Shown here one piece after another: positions 48,059-55,892 of a stretch of DNA of 64,000 bases. The stretch is from an uncultured Bacteroidales bacterium (GTDB lineage: Bacteria; Bacteroidota; Bacteroidia; Bacteroidales; UBA932): contig CALBPX010000061.1 in the NCBI GenBank assembly GCA_937899055.1, positions 1 to 64,000 of the forward strand, read 5' to 3'. The notes below the pieces were generated by a model. It was given only the letters and a program-made list of their open reading frames with translations. It ran no database searches and was not told the DNA's origin. The translations under genes and the position numbers were made by a program. Position 1 is the stretch's first letter, and the number at the start of each line of letters is the position of its first letter.

Positions 48059-49023
48059 CGTAATATGTTTTGTCTTATTTTTTTCAGCCCGGCCCTCAGC
48101 AGAGGACTGTTCCCAAACTTTTCATTGAAATCTTCTTCAGCCATATCCATCCAGCCCTTGGCCGAAAATCCTTCCAGCACTTTGCAATTTACGGAGAACT
48201 CTTTCCAACCGGGCTTGTTGAACCGGTTCCAAGGGCAGGCGTTCATACAGTCATCGCAGCCGAATATCCATTTATAGGAATATGAAACGGGTGGGTCATA
48301 AGTTGTCCGCTCGTTGTCCGCATCTTCCAACGGAGCCTCTATTGTTTTGTAGGACATACATTTTGAGGCATTAATACTGTAGGGGGAGTAAAGGGCCTTT
48401 CCGGTGCAGGCATCCAGGCATCTGGAGCATTGTCCGCATCCGTTTGGAACTGTTTTATCCGCATAAGGTAATTCTGCAACGGTTATTACAGTGCCTATGA
48501 AGTTCTTGATACCGGCCTGCGGGCTTATGAGGAAGTTGTTTTTGCCTATGAATCCGAGCCCGGCTCTTACAGCCCAGGCCCGTTCCATTACCGGAGCCGA
48601 ATCGGTGAATACCCTACAGCTCTTCTTTGTCTTTATGCTGTCTTCTATGAAGGAGGCTATCCTGAACAGCTTGTCCTTTATAACTTTGTGATAGTCTTCT
48701 CCAAGGGCATATTCAGAAATCCTGAGCCCGTCTGAACTGATGCAGGGCCCGCCGCCGGAGAAGGGAGCCAGAAAAACTATGACACTTTTAGCACCGGGTA
48801 AGAGCAGGGCGGGGTCCATCCTCTTGTCTATATTCCGGCGGAGATATTCCATCCTTCCAAAATGCCCCTTTTCATGGGCCTGCATATATTGCTGCTCCTC
48901 CAAGCTTCCGGAAAGAGGAACAGCCCTTGCGCATCCGCAGGCGGCAAAGCCCATCTGCTGCGCCATCTCAAGGATGCCGTTCCAGAGTTTTTCTTTGCCT
49001 GATATAGTTTCTTCTGCGTTCAT
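48055..49023 (-). CDS. queG: Epoxyqueuosine reductase
   Basis: Last step of queuosine synthesis in tRNA: cobalamin- and iron-sulphur-dependent removal of the epoxide. 322 residues from ATG at 49023 (a TTG at 49029 is less likely). Seen: the cobalamin-binding N-terminal part, GFIGKNNFLISP, and two 4Fe-4S clusters with CGQCSRCLDACTGKA and CDDCMNACPWN. It is slightly shorter than E. coli QueG (379) and lacks the C-terminal HEAT-like extension. The other queuosine gene here, tgt, is 3 kb away. First gene of queG-GSCFA-esterase-esterase. Confidence 0.92.
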   Translation of the reverse strand: MNAEETISGKEKLWNGILEMAQQMGFAACGCARAVPLSGSLEEQQYMQAHEKGHFGRMEYLRRNIDKRMDPALLLPGAKSVIVFLAPFSGGGPCISSDGLRISEYALGEDYHKVIKDKLFRIASFIEDSIKTKKSCRVFTDSAPVMERAWAVRAGLGFIGKNNFLISPQAGIKNFIGTVITVAELPYADKTVPNGCGQCSRCLDACTGKALYSPYSINASKCMSYKTIEAPLEDADNERTTYDPPVSYSYKWIFGCDDCMNACPWNRFNKPGWKEFSVNCKVLEGFSAKGWMDMAEEDFNEKFGNSPLLRAGLKKIRQNILR

Positions 49024-49060
49024 TTTCAAACCTGCGGTCAGGATTTTTTTGCTACCAATG

Positions 49061-49068
49061 CAAAATTA
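49061..49068 (-). promoter_or_regulatory. -7 element before queG
   Basis: CAAAATTA on the plus strand reads TAATTTTG on the minus strand, a match to TAnnTTTG, 38 bases before the queG ATG. No matching -33 box was found. Confidence 0.35.
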
Positions 49069-49106
49069 ATAAGATTTCTCATAGGGCAGCAGCAGAGATT
49101 TATGAC

Positions 49107-49133
49107 AAAATCTCATCCTGTACATGAGATTTT
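49107..49133. repeat. Perfect inverted repeat between queG and tdh
   Basis: AAAATCTCAT (49107-49116), CCTGTAC, ATGAGATTTT (49124-49133). A 10-bp stem with a T run afterward. Related half-sites lie just to the left (AGATTTCTCAT at about 49071). It may be an operator shared by the divergent genes or a hairpin terminator; no transcript needs ending here, which favours an operator. Confidence 0.5.
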
Positions 49134-49217
49134 TGTTATTTTTGTTCCACTAAACAGGCAAATGCTTTAAAGTTTATAGCAAGAATCTTTGTAAGACACT
49201 TTTAAGGAATTGGATAT

Positions 49218-50180
49218 ATGAAAAAGATATTGGTTGTTGGCGCAGGCGGTCAGATAGGAACTGAACTGGTTCCTCACCTGCAGAAGACATACGGAGCAGA
49301 TAATGTAATAGCAGCAGAAGTCAGGCCCGACGTTGTAAAGAGGCTCTCCCTGACAAGCGAGGCTATACAGTTGGACGCCCTTGATTTTGAGGGCTATGGA
49401 AATGCCATAAAGAAGTACGGCATAGATGGGATCTACAACCTTGTTGCCCTTCTTTCCGCCAAGGGTGAGATGAATCCGGACCTTGCCTGGAAGATAAATA
49501 TGGGAGCCCTGCTCAATTCGCTCAACCTTGCAAGAGAATTCCATTGCGCCCTCTTCACCCCTTCTTCAATAGGCGCTTTCGGAAACAATACTCCTCACTA
49601 CAAAACCCCTCAGGACACCATAATGAGGCCGGACACCATCTACGGAGTGTGCAAGGTTTCCGGAGAGCTTCTCAGCGATTATTATCACAAGAGGTTCGGA
49701 GTAGATACCCGCAGCGTGCGTTTCCCTGGAATCATATCCAACGGATGCCTGCCCGGCGGGGGTACAACAGACTATGCGGTGGAGGTTTTCTATGAGGTGG
49801 TAAAGAACGGAAAATATACCTGCGAAGTTCCAAAAGATGCCTATATGGATATGGTATATATGCCTGATGCTCTGGAAGCTACAACCCAGCTCATGGAGGC
49901 GGACCCTTCAAAGCTCGTCCACCGCAACTCCTTCAACATAGCATCTATGAGTTTTACTCCGGAGCAGCTCTTTACAGAAATCAAGAAAAGAATTCCGTCC
50001 TTCACCTGGGACTATAGGATAGACCCTGTAAAAGCCGCCATAGCTGCCAGCTGGCCTGACGTCATGGATGACAGCTGCGCCCGTCAGGAATGGGGCTGGA
50101 ATCCAAAATGGGGCCTCCAGGAGATGATAGACGACATGCTTGAAGTCTGCAAGGCCAAAGTCCAGAGAGGAGAGTATTGA
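49218..50180 (+). CDS. L-threonine dehydrogenase, short-chain type
   Basis: Oxidises L-threonine with NAD to 2-amino-3-ketobutyrate. It belongs to the extended SDR/epimerase fold (as in Flavobacterium frigidimaris TDH), not the zinc-dependent MDR type: NAD-binding GAGGQIGTELV at residues 8-18, a SSIGAFG active-site region and the catalytic pair in YGVCK. 320 residues. A homologous sugar epimerase is less likely because of the conserved PGIISNGCLPGGGTTDYAV loop. Convergent with the Lpt permease, 2 bases apart. Confidence 0.88.
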   Translation: MKKILVVGAGGQIGTELVPHLQKTYGADNVIAAEVRPDVVKRLSLTSEAIQLDALDFEGYGNAIKKYGIDGIYNLVALLSAKGEMNPDLAWKINMGALLNSLNLAREFHCALFTPSSIGAFGNNTPHYKTPQDTIMRPDTIYGVCKVSGELLSDYYHKRFGVDTRSVRFPGIISNGCLPGGGTTDYAVEVFYEVVKNGKYTCEVPKDAYMDMVYMPDALEATTQLMEADPSKLVHRNSFNIASMSFTPEQLFTEIKKRIPSFTWDYRIDPVKAAIAASWPDVMDDSCARQEWGWNPKWGLQEMIDDMLEVCKAKVQRGEY

Positions 50181-50182
50181 TC

Positions 50183-51316
50183 TTATTTCGGGGCTATCCG
50201 GTAGAGGTAGAAGGCTATACCCAGATAGAGAACGTTCGGCAGCCAGAGGGCTATGAACGGGGGGAGCGCTCCTGAGAATACAAACATCTGTGCAAACCTC
50301 ATGAACAATATGTAGGAGAAGCTAAGGGCAATGCCTATGCCTATGTTCAGGCCTATTCCGCCTCTTCGTTTCTTGGAAGAAAGCGACACGCCTATAAGTG
50401 TAAGTATGAATGCCGCAAACGGCATGGACCATCTTTCGTTCTGCTCTATGAGTGAGAACATTACGTCTTTATCGCCACGTGCTTTCTGGTCTCTGATCAG
50501 CCGCCGGAGCTGACCGTCCGGAAGGGTCTGTACGGTGTTTCTCCTGCGGTAGAAGTCCTCCACGGTAACGGCAATGCAGGTGTCCTTATAGCGGCCGGTA
50601 GTTACGGTTTCCACTCCCTCTTCATATTTGCGCTGAACATAGTCTCTCATTTTCCAGCCTTGTATAGTGGAATCCCACTGGGCTTCGTTGGCCGTAAGTT
50701 TGGAAGACAGCTGGTTGTCTTCTATGCTCTCCAGAGAAAAGCCGTAGGCCGTGTTGTTGGACGGGGCAAAACTCTGAACATAAAGGAAGGTTCCCGGGCT
50801 GATCTGATAGTGGACATTGCGAGAAAACTCCGTGTATTTTTTTCTGACATATTTCTGTTCAAAGGCCAGCCTTCCCTTGTTGCAGGGAGGAATGACATAG
50901 AGGTTCAGTATCAGAGAAAAAATAACTATTGCGGTTGCCGAAACAAAGTAGGGCCACATCAGTCTCTTGAAGCTGATTCCGCCGGCAAGAATGGCTATGA
51001 TTTCTGTATTGGCCGCCATCTTGGATGTGAACAGAATTACCGTAAGGAACACGAACATAGGGCTGAACATGTTCACAAAGTAGGGAATGAAGTTGGCGTA
51101 GTACTGAAAGATTATGAGCTTCAGAGGGGCCTGATTGGTTACAAACTTGTCTATCTTTTCGCTGAGGTCAAAGATGATAACAATGCCTATGATAACAAGC
51201 AGCGCAACAATATAGGTGCCGATAAACTTCTTTATTATGTACCGGTCTATGGTTGTAATCTGCGGTTTGAAATCGCGGATGCTCTGTTTTATTTTTTCAG
51301 CACTCAGTTTTGCCAT
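50183..51316 (-). CDS. LptF/LptG-family permease
   Basis: Inner-membrane subunit of the Lpt ABC exporter that moves lipopolysaccharide to the outer membrane. 377 residues: three N-terminal helices (TIDRYIIKKFIGTYIVAL start), a periplasmic jellyroll of about 180 residues, and three C-terminal helices with LTLIGVSLSSKKRRGGIG between. Which of LptF or LptG it is cannot be told, and a second, longer one lies at 55882-57501. It is 16 bases downstream of tgt, on the same strand, with an ATCGCTGAG copy just before its ATG. Confidence 0.9.
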   Translation of the reverse strand: MAKLSAEKIKQSIRDFKPQITTIDRYIIKKFIGTYIVALLVIIGIVIIFDLSEKIDKFVTNQAPLKLIIFQYYANFIPYFVNMFSPMFVFLTVILFTSKMAANTEIIAILAGGISFKRLMWPYFVSATAIVIFSLILNLYVIPPCNKGRLAFEQKYVRKKYTEFSRNVHYQISPGTFLYVQSFAPSNNTAYGFSLESIEDNQLSSKLTANEAQWDSTIQGWKMRDYVQRKYEEGVETVTTGRYKDTCIAVTVEDFYRRRNTVQTLPDGQLRRLIRDQKARGDKDVMFSLIEQNERWSMPFAAFILTLIGVSLSSKKRRGGIGLNIGIGIALSFSYILFMRFAQMFVFSGALPPFIALWLPNVLYLGIAFYLYRIAPK

Positions 51317-51332
51317 TTTTCTCAGCGATATT

Positions 51333-52466
51333 TTACTGTACCCTGCGGCTCATCTTTCCAACAGTTTCTTCTTTCCATTTCTTGAAGTCTCCCGCAACTA
51401 TGTGCTCTCTTGCCCTTGTCACCAGTTCGAGATAGAAGGCAAGGTTATGATAGCTTGCAATTTCGGCCCCGAGCATCTCTCCTGCAACAAACATGTGCCT
51501 GAGATAAGCCTTGGTATAGGCATGGTCAACAAATGATGTGCCCTGAGGGTCAATAGGCGAAAAGTCTTCCGCCCACTTCTTGTTCTTGATGTTAATTGTA
51601 CCTTCCCATGTGAACAGCATTCCGTTTCTTCCGTTGCGGGTTGGCATTACGCAGTCGAACATATCCACTCCACGGTCTATGCCCTCCAGTATGTTGGCCG
51701 GGGTACCCACTCCCATAAGATAGCGGGGTTTGGACTCTGGCAGTTCTTCCTTGAGCACGTCCAGCATCTCATACATTTTTTCAGTGGGTTCTCCAACGCT
51801 CAGTCCTCCTATTGCACATCCGTCCATATCTGCATCGGCGATTATCCTTGCAGCTTCCCTTCTTAAATCGGGATAAACACAACCCTGGACTATCGGAAAG
51901 AAAAACTGCCTGTAACCGTAAAGGGGCTCGGTTTCCTTGAATCTTGCAATGCAGCGTTTCAGCCAGCGGTGGGTGCGCTCCATGGATTTTTTGGAGTAGT
52001 CATAGTCAGCCGTTCCGGGGGTGCATTCGTCCAGAGCCATTATTATGTCGGCTCCAATCATCCTCTGCACATCCACATTGTTCTCCGGTGTGAATATATG
52101 TCTTGAGCCGTCTATGTGAGACTGGAATGTGCATCCCTCTTCCGTTATCTTGCGCCTTGCCGCAAGTGAGAAAACCTGAAAGCCGCCGCTGTCTGTAAGT
52201 ATCGGTCTGTCCCAGCCGACAAACTTATGCAGTCCTCCGGCCTTGTTTATCAGATCTGTACCGGGCCTCAGAAGGAGATGGTATGTGTTTCCAAGTATTA
52301 TCCTGGCCTTGATATCCTCCATGAGATCTCTGTGAAATACTCCCTTTACGCTTCCCACGGTGCCTACGGGCATGAATATAGGAGTGGGAATGTCTCCATG
52401 GTCAGTATGGAGGATTCCGGCTCTTGCACAGCTGTCGGGATTATTATTAACCAGCTCAAAAAACAT
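51333..52466 (-). CDS. tgt: tRNA-guanine transglycosylase, zinc ligands absent
   Basis: Swaps the wobble guanine of Asp, Asn, His and Tyr tRNAs for the queuine precursor. TIM-barrel with the catalytic Asp in LTDSGGFQVFSL and the second in MFDCVMPTRNGRNG; substrate loop GGLSVGEPTEKM. From ATG at 52466 there are 377 residues. The C-terminal zinc site CxCxxC of most bacterial TGTs is missing: the place reads IDPQGTSFVDHAYTKAYLRH, with no Cys, though the later His in YHNLAFYL is kept. The frame stays open to 52511, but the upstream part overlaps the divergent promoter. Confidence 0.93.
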   Translation of the reverse strand: MFFELVNNNPDSCARAGILHTDHGDIPTPIFMPVGTVGSVKGVFHRDLMEDIKARIILGNTYHLLLRPGTDLINKAGGLHKFVGWDRPILTDSGGFQVFSLAARRKITEEGCTFQSHIDGSRHIFTPENNVDVQRMIGADIIMALDECTPGTADYDYSKKSMERTHRWLKRCIARFKETEPLYGYRQFFFPIVQGCVYPDLRREAARIIADADMDGCAIGGLSVGEPTEKMYEMLDVLKEELPESKPRYLMGVGTPANILEGIDRGVDMFDCVMPTRNGRNGMLFTWEGTINIKNKKWAEDFSPIDPQGTSFVDHAYTKAYLRHMFVAGEMLGAEIASYHNLAFYLELVTRAREHIVAGDFKKWKEETVGKMSRRVQ

Positions 52467-52472
52467 ATACGG

Positions 52473-52480
52473 CAAAAGTA
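52473..52480 (-). promoter_or_regulatory. -7 element before tgt
   Basis: CAAAAGTA on the plus strand is TACTTTTG on the minus strand, a TAnnTTTG match only about 7 bases before the tgt ATG. The tgt mRNA would have almost no leader. Confidence 0.45.
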
Positions 52481-52490
52481 CGAAAAATTG

Positions 52491-52498
52491 TATATTTG
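52491..52498 (+). promoter_or_regulatory. -7 element before CNT transporter
   Basis: TATATTTG matches TAnnTTTG and lies 40 bases before ATG 52538, ruling out the upstream in-frame start at 52496. Confidence 0.5.
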
Positions 52499-52537
52499 TA
52501 CCTACTCTCACAACCTGAAAGTAAAACCAAATATCAT

Positions 52538-54175
52538 ATGAAGAACACTACAAAGAAAAATGGTCCCAGAATAGGATTTATGGGGCCAAAGTTTCTGAAG
52601 GTTGCATTGGTGATAATTGCCGTAGGTTTCCTGTGCGGCATGGTGAATGCAGCCGTTACCCCTCAGAACGATCCTGTTGCCGCTACCCAGGTGGCAGAAC
52701 CGGTTCAGGAAACTCCTCAGACTGCCTCTCAGGTGGCAGAACCTGTTGCCGATGCAGTTCAGACAGAGCCTGTTGAAGGTCAGTCTTCTATTTCAGCAGA
52801 CGAGACTGTGGTAGATGAAAAAGCAGAAGCCCTTGCCAAGAGAAAGGAAATGTTCTCCAGGATCCTTCAGGAAAAGCAGCTCCATTTCAGCTTTGGAAAC
52901 ATTGCAAAGGGTCTTTTGGGAATAGCCGTAATCATCCTGATAGCATGGCTGTTTTCTACAGACCGCAAGAAAGTGAACTGGAGAACCGTAGGAATGGCTT
53001 TGTTGCTGCAGTTCATCATTGCCTTCTCCGTATTGATGTTCCCGGCAGTTCAGAAATTCTTTGAGGTATTTGGAAAATGCTTTGTGGCAGTACTTGGCTG
53101 GACAAAGGCCGGAGCAGATTTCTTGTTCGGACCTCTGATGGATACTACGGGAGTCGGTTACATCTTTGTATTCCAGATACTCCCTACAATCGTATTCTTC
53201 TCTGCCCTTACAAGTCTGTTCTTCTATCTGGGAATACTTCAGAAAGTTGTTTACGCCATGGGTTGGGTAATGACCAAGCTGATGCACATTTCCGGAGCAG
53301 AATCGCTTTCATGTGCCGGAAACGTTTTCCTTGGTCAGACCGAGGCTCCCCTGATGGTAAAGGAATATATTCCAAAGATGAGCCGCAGCGAACTTATGCT
53401 GATCATGGTTTCTGGAATGGCAACGATGAGCGGCGGAGTGCTGGCAGCGTACATAGGAATGCTTGGTTGCGGAGATCCGGTAATGACGGTTGAATTTGCA
53501 AAGCATCTGCTGAGTGCTTCAGTCATGGCAGCTCCGGGAGCAATTGCAATGGCAAAGATCCTCAAGCCGGAAACGGAAGAAATAGACAACTCCGTTGAGG
53601 TTTCAAAGGACAAACTTGGAAAGAATGTTCTGGACGCCATTTCAATAGGAACCACCCAGGGCCTCAAGCTTGCAGCCAATGTGGCAGCAATGCTTCTGGT
53701 GTTCTACGCATTGATAGCCGGAGTCAACTATATACTCAATATCATAAGTTTTCCGGCTATGGACCGCTGGATAACAGCCATAACGGACGGCCGTTATACA
53801 GATCTGAACCTCGAATGTATTCTTTCCTGGATTTTCTATCCGGTAATTTGGCTGATAGGAGTTCCGAGTGCCGACATAAGTTATGTGGGCAGGCTTCTTG
53901 GAGAAAAACTGATTCTGACTGAATTTATTGGATACCAGTCTCTTACTGAAATGCTCCAGAACAGCGTATTCTCTTCACCCAAGTCCATTGTGATGGCAAC
54001 ATATGTGCTTTGTGGCTTTGCCAACTTTGCCTCAATAGGAATCATTATAGGAGGTGTGGGAGGTATGGCTCCAAACAAGCAGTCTATACTCGGCGAATAC
54101 GGAATCAGAGCTTTGCTCGGAGCCGCACTCGTAGCCTTGGTATCTGCCGCAATGGTAGGTATGTTCCTGGCTTAA
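52538..54175 (+). CDS. Concentrative nucleoside transporter with long N-terminal region
   Basis: Sodium- or proton-coupled nucleoside uptake (CNT family, NupC-like). The C-terminal 400 residues hold the carrier core: re-entrant loop with GQTEAPLMVKEYIPKMSRSE, LMIMVSGMATMSGGVLAAY-like LMLIMVSGMATMSGGVLAA, and the end GFANFASIGIIIGGVGGMAP. In front lies an unusual part: a first hydrophobic helix (about 19-37), then about 80 hydrophilic residues rich in Val, Ala, Gln, Pro and Glu with two imperfect 14-residue repeats (TQVAEPVQETPQTA and SQVAEPVADAVQTE). 545 residues in total. Confidence 0.9.
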   Translation: MKNTTKKNGPRIGFMGPKFLKVALVIIAVGFLCGMVNAAVTPQNDPVAATQVAEPVQETPQTASQVAEPVADAVQTEPVEGQSSISADETVVDEKAEALAKRKEMFSRILQEKQLHFSFGNIAKGLLGIAVIILIAWLFSTDRKKVNWRTVGMALLLQFIIAFSVLMFPAVQKFFEVFGKCFVAVLGWTKAGADFLFGPLMDTTGVGYIFVFQILPTIVFFSALTSLFFYLGILQKVVYAMGWVMTKLMHISGAESLSCAGNVFLGQTEAPLMVKEYIPKMSRSELMLIMVSGMATMSGGVLAAYIGMLGCGDPVMTVEFAKHLLSASVMAAPGAIAMAKILKPETEEIDNSVEVSKDKLGKNVLDAISIGTTQGLKLAANVAAMLLVFYALIAGVNYILNIISFPAMDRWITAITDGRYTDLNLECILSWIFYPVIWLIGVPSADISYVGRLLGEKLILTEFIGYQSLTEMLQNSVFSSPKSIVMATYVLCGFANFASIGIIIGGVGGMAPNKQSILGEYGIRALLGAALVALVSAAMVGMFLA

Positions 54176-54181
54176 GGGCTG

Positions 54182-54910
54182 TCAGTAAGGAAAATACAAT
54201 AATGCTTCAGCGGGGTGACTGAATTTTAGCAGGACATCCCGCTTTTTGAATGTGTTGAGAGTGGCTTTCCACCACATATCAAAAACCACGTTGTCTGTCT
54301 TGTATTCCAAGCCGGTGGATTTAATCCGGAGAGTGTGGTCAAAGGCAAAGATGGATATCCGGTCTCCCGGTTCACCTTTCAGGCGCGTAGTGTTGAGGAT
54401 GGGCACAAAAACGCCGTAATCTGTTACCATAGAGACCGATATATTTTGTCTTGGAAATTTTTTCCGGAGAGTTTGTGCAAAGTCCGGAAGATAGGATATG
54501 TTGCCCAGCGTATGGTCTTCTCTTTTGCCCGTAGCTCCGGCTATTACTATGTCGTAGTCTGTTATGGCCTTGTTGAGGTCAATGTCTTTTTCAATCATGC
54601 CCACCGCAAACCGGAACGCCTTTGACAGATCGTTGAAATCCTGTTCCTCCTCTTTGTGGATTATTGAAGCAAACCTCTTCTGATAAGTCTTTGGAAGGGT
54701 ATCCATATCGCCGACTATATAGTCTGCTTCCATACCGTTTTTAAGGAGGTTCAAGATTGCTCCGTCACAGGCAATCAGGATATTGTCGCATTTTTTTCTC
54801 CGAGATTTTTTCAAAAGTTTCAGGGCCGGTCCTTTGGAAGGAAAATCTCCGTCGCAGAGGATGATGAAGGTCTTGGACAAGGTATTTTCAGAAGAAACGG
54901 ATGCTTTCAT
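54182..54910 (-). CDS. thiN: Thiamine pyrophosphokinase
   Basis: Transfers pyrophosphate from ATP to thiamine. N-terminal catalytic domain with ADYIVGDMDTL, DFNDLSKA and GATGKREDHTLGN, the conserved acidic motifs of TPK; the C-terminal beta-sandwich that binds thiamine follows. 242 residues, slightly long (210-220 usual). Starts inside the last 23 bases of fmt, so it is the last gene of the alaS-lpt-fmt-thiN series. Convergent with the CNT gene, with no terminator seen between. Confidence 0.9.
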   Translation of the reverse strand: MKASVSSENTLSKTFIILCDGDFPSKGPALKLLKKSRRKKCDNILIACDGAILNLLKNGMEADYIVGDMDTLPKTYQKRFASIIHKEEEQDFNDLSKAFRFAVGMIEKDIDLNKAITDYDIVIAGATGKREDHTLGNISYLPDFAQTLRKKFPRQNISVSMVTDYGVFVPILNTTRLKGEPGDRISIFAFDHTLRIKSTGLEYKTDNVVFDMWWKATLNTFKKRDVLLKFSHPAEALLYFPY

Positions 54911-55892
54911 CGCTGATGAGATTTTTGTGGCCGTTTATGAAATCCTTAGCTCCCATCCTCTTTTTTCCGGCGGGCTGCAGAGATGTGATTTTAAGCGGTT
55001 TGTCTGAGCACATGACCAATATGGAGCGGTCCGATACAATGGCCGATCCGCTCTGTTTTTGCCCCAACGGTCCTAAGGTTATGCCGTCCGCAGGCTCGGC
55101 TGCAAAGATTTTCATGTCTATGGTTTCTCCGCTTCCGGTTTTCATAGTTGTCAGGGCTGCCGGATATGGCGAAAGACCCCTTACCAGAGCATCGGCTTCT
55201 TCTGCAGTTCTGGACCAGTTGATGCGGCAGTTTTCTTTGTTGAGCTTTGGGGCTGCGGCGGTTTGAGGAGTAAGGATGGAAACATCCTGAGCCATAGGTT
55301 CAATCCGGCCGTTTCCTATGTCATTTACGGTCTTCAGTACCAGGAGGCTGCCCAATTCCATCAGTTTGTCGTGAAGGCTCCCGACCGTTTCTCTTGGGGC
55401 AACGGGGCATTTTTCCTGAAGGATGATTTTTCCGGTATCTATTTTCTCATCGATGAAGAATGTTGTAACTCCGGTTTCCCTTTCTCTCTGGATTATGGCC
55501 CAGTTGATGGGGGCGGCTCCCCTGAACTTGGGAAGCAGCGATGCGTGAAGGTTGAATGTGCCCAGTTTGGGCATCTTCCATACTACATCGGGCAGCATCC
55601 TGAAAGCCACCACAATGAAAAGGTCTGCACCGTAGCTTCTGAGCTGGTTCAGGAAGAGTTCATCGCGGAGTTTGAGGGGCTGTAGGATATCTATGTTCTT
55701 GCCGCTTGTCTGGTTGTAGTCCAGAACAAATTTTTTTACATCGCTTTCAGAAAGCTGAAGGCCGCGGCCCTTGGGTTTGTCCGGAACCGTTACCACAGCC
55801 GGAATGATGCAGCCCGCATCAAGCAATGCCTTTAGCGGAGCCACTGCAAACTCCGGAGTACCCATGTATATGATTCTGAGGTTATTGTCCAT
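54888..55892 (-). CDS. fmt: Methionyl-tRNA formyltransferase
   Basis: Formylates initiator Met-tRNA. Seen: IIYMGTPEFAVAPL at the start, the formyl-transfer motif FNLHASLLPKFRGAAPINWA with the Asn-His pair, and the Asp in TGVTTFFIDEKIDTG; the C-terminal OB domain follows. 334 residues, slightly longer than E. coli Fmt (315). It overlaps the Lpt permease by 11 bases and thiN by 23, so the genes are tightly linked. Confidence 0.95.
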   Translation of the reverse strand: MDNNLRIIYMGTPEFAVAPLKALLDAGCIIPAVVTVPDKPKGRGLQLSESDVKKFVLDYNQTSGKNIDILQPLKLRDELFLNQLRSYGADLFIVVAFRMLPDVVWKMPKLGTFNLHASLLPKFRGAAPINWAIIQRERETGVTTFFIDEKIDTGKIILQEKCPVAPRETVGSLHDKLMELGSLLVLKTVNDIGNGRIEPMAQDVSILTPQTAAAPKLNKENCRINWSRTAEEADALVRGLSPYPAALTTMKTGSGETIDMKIFAAEPADGITLGPLGQKQSGSAIVSDRSILVMCSDKPLKITSLQPAGKKRMGAKDFINGHKNLISDESIRFF

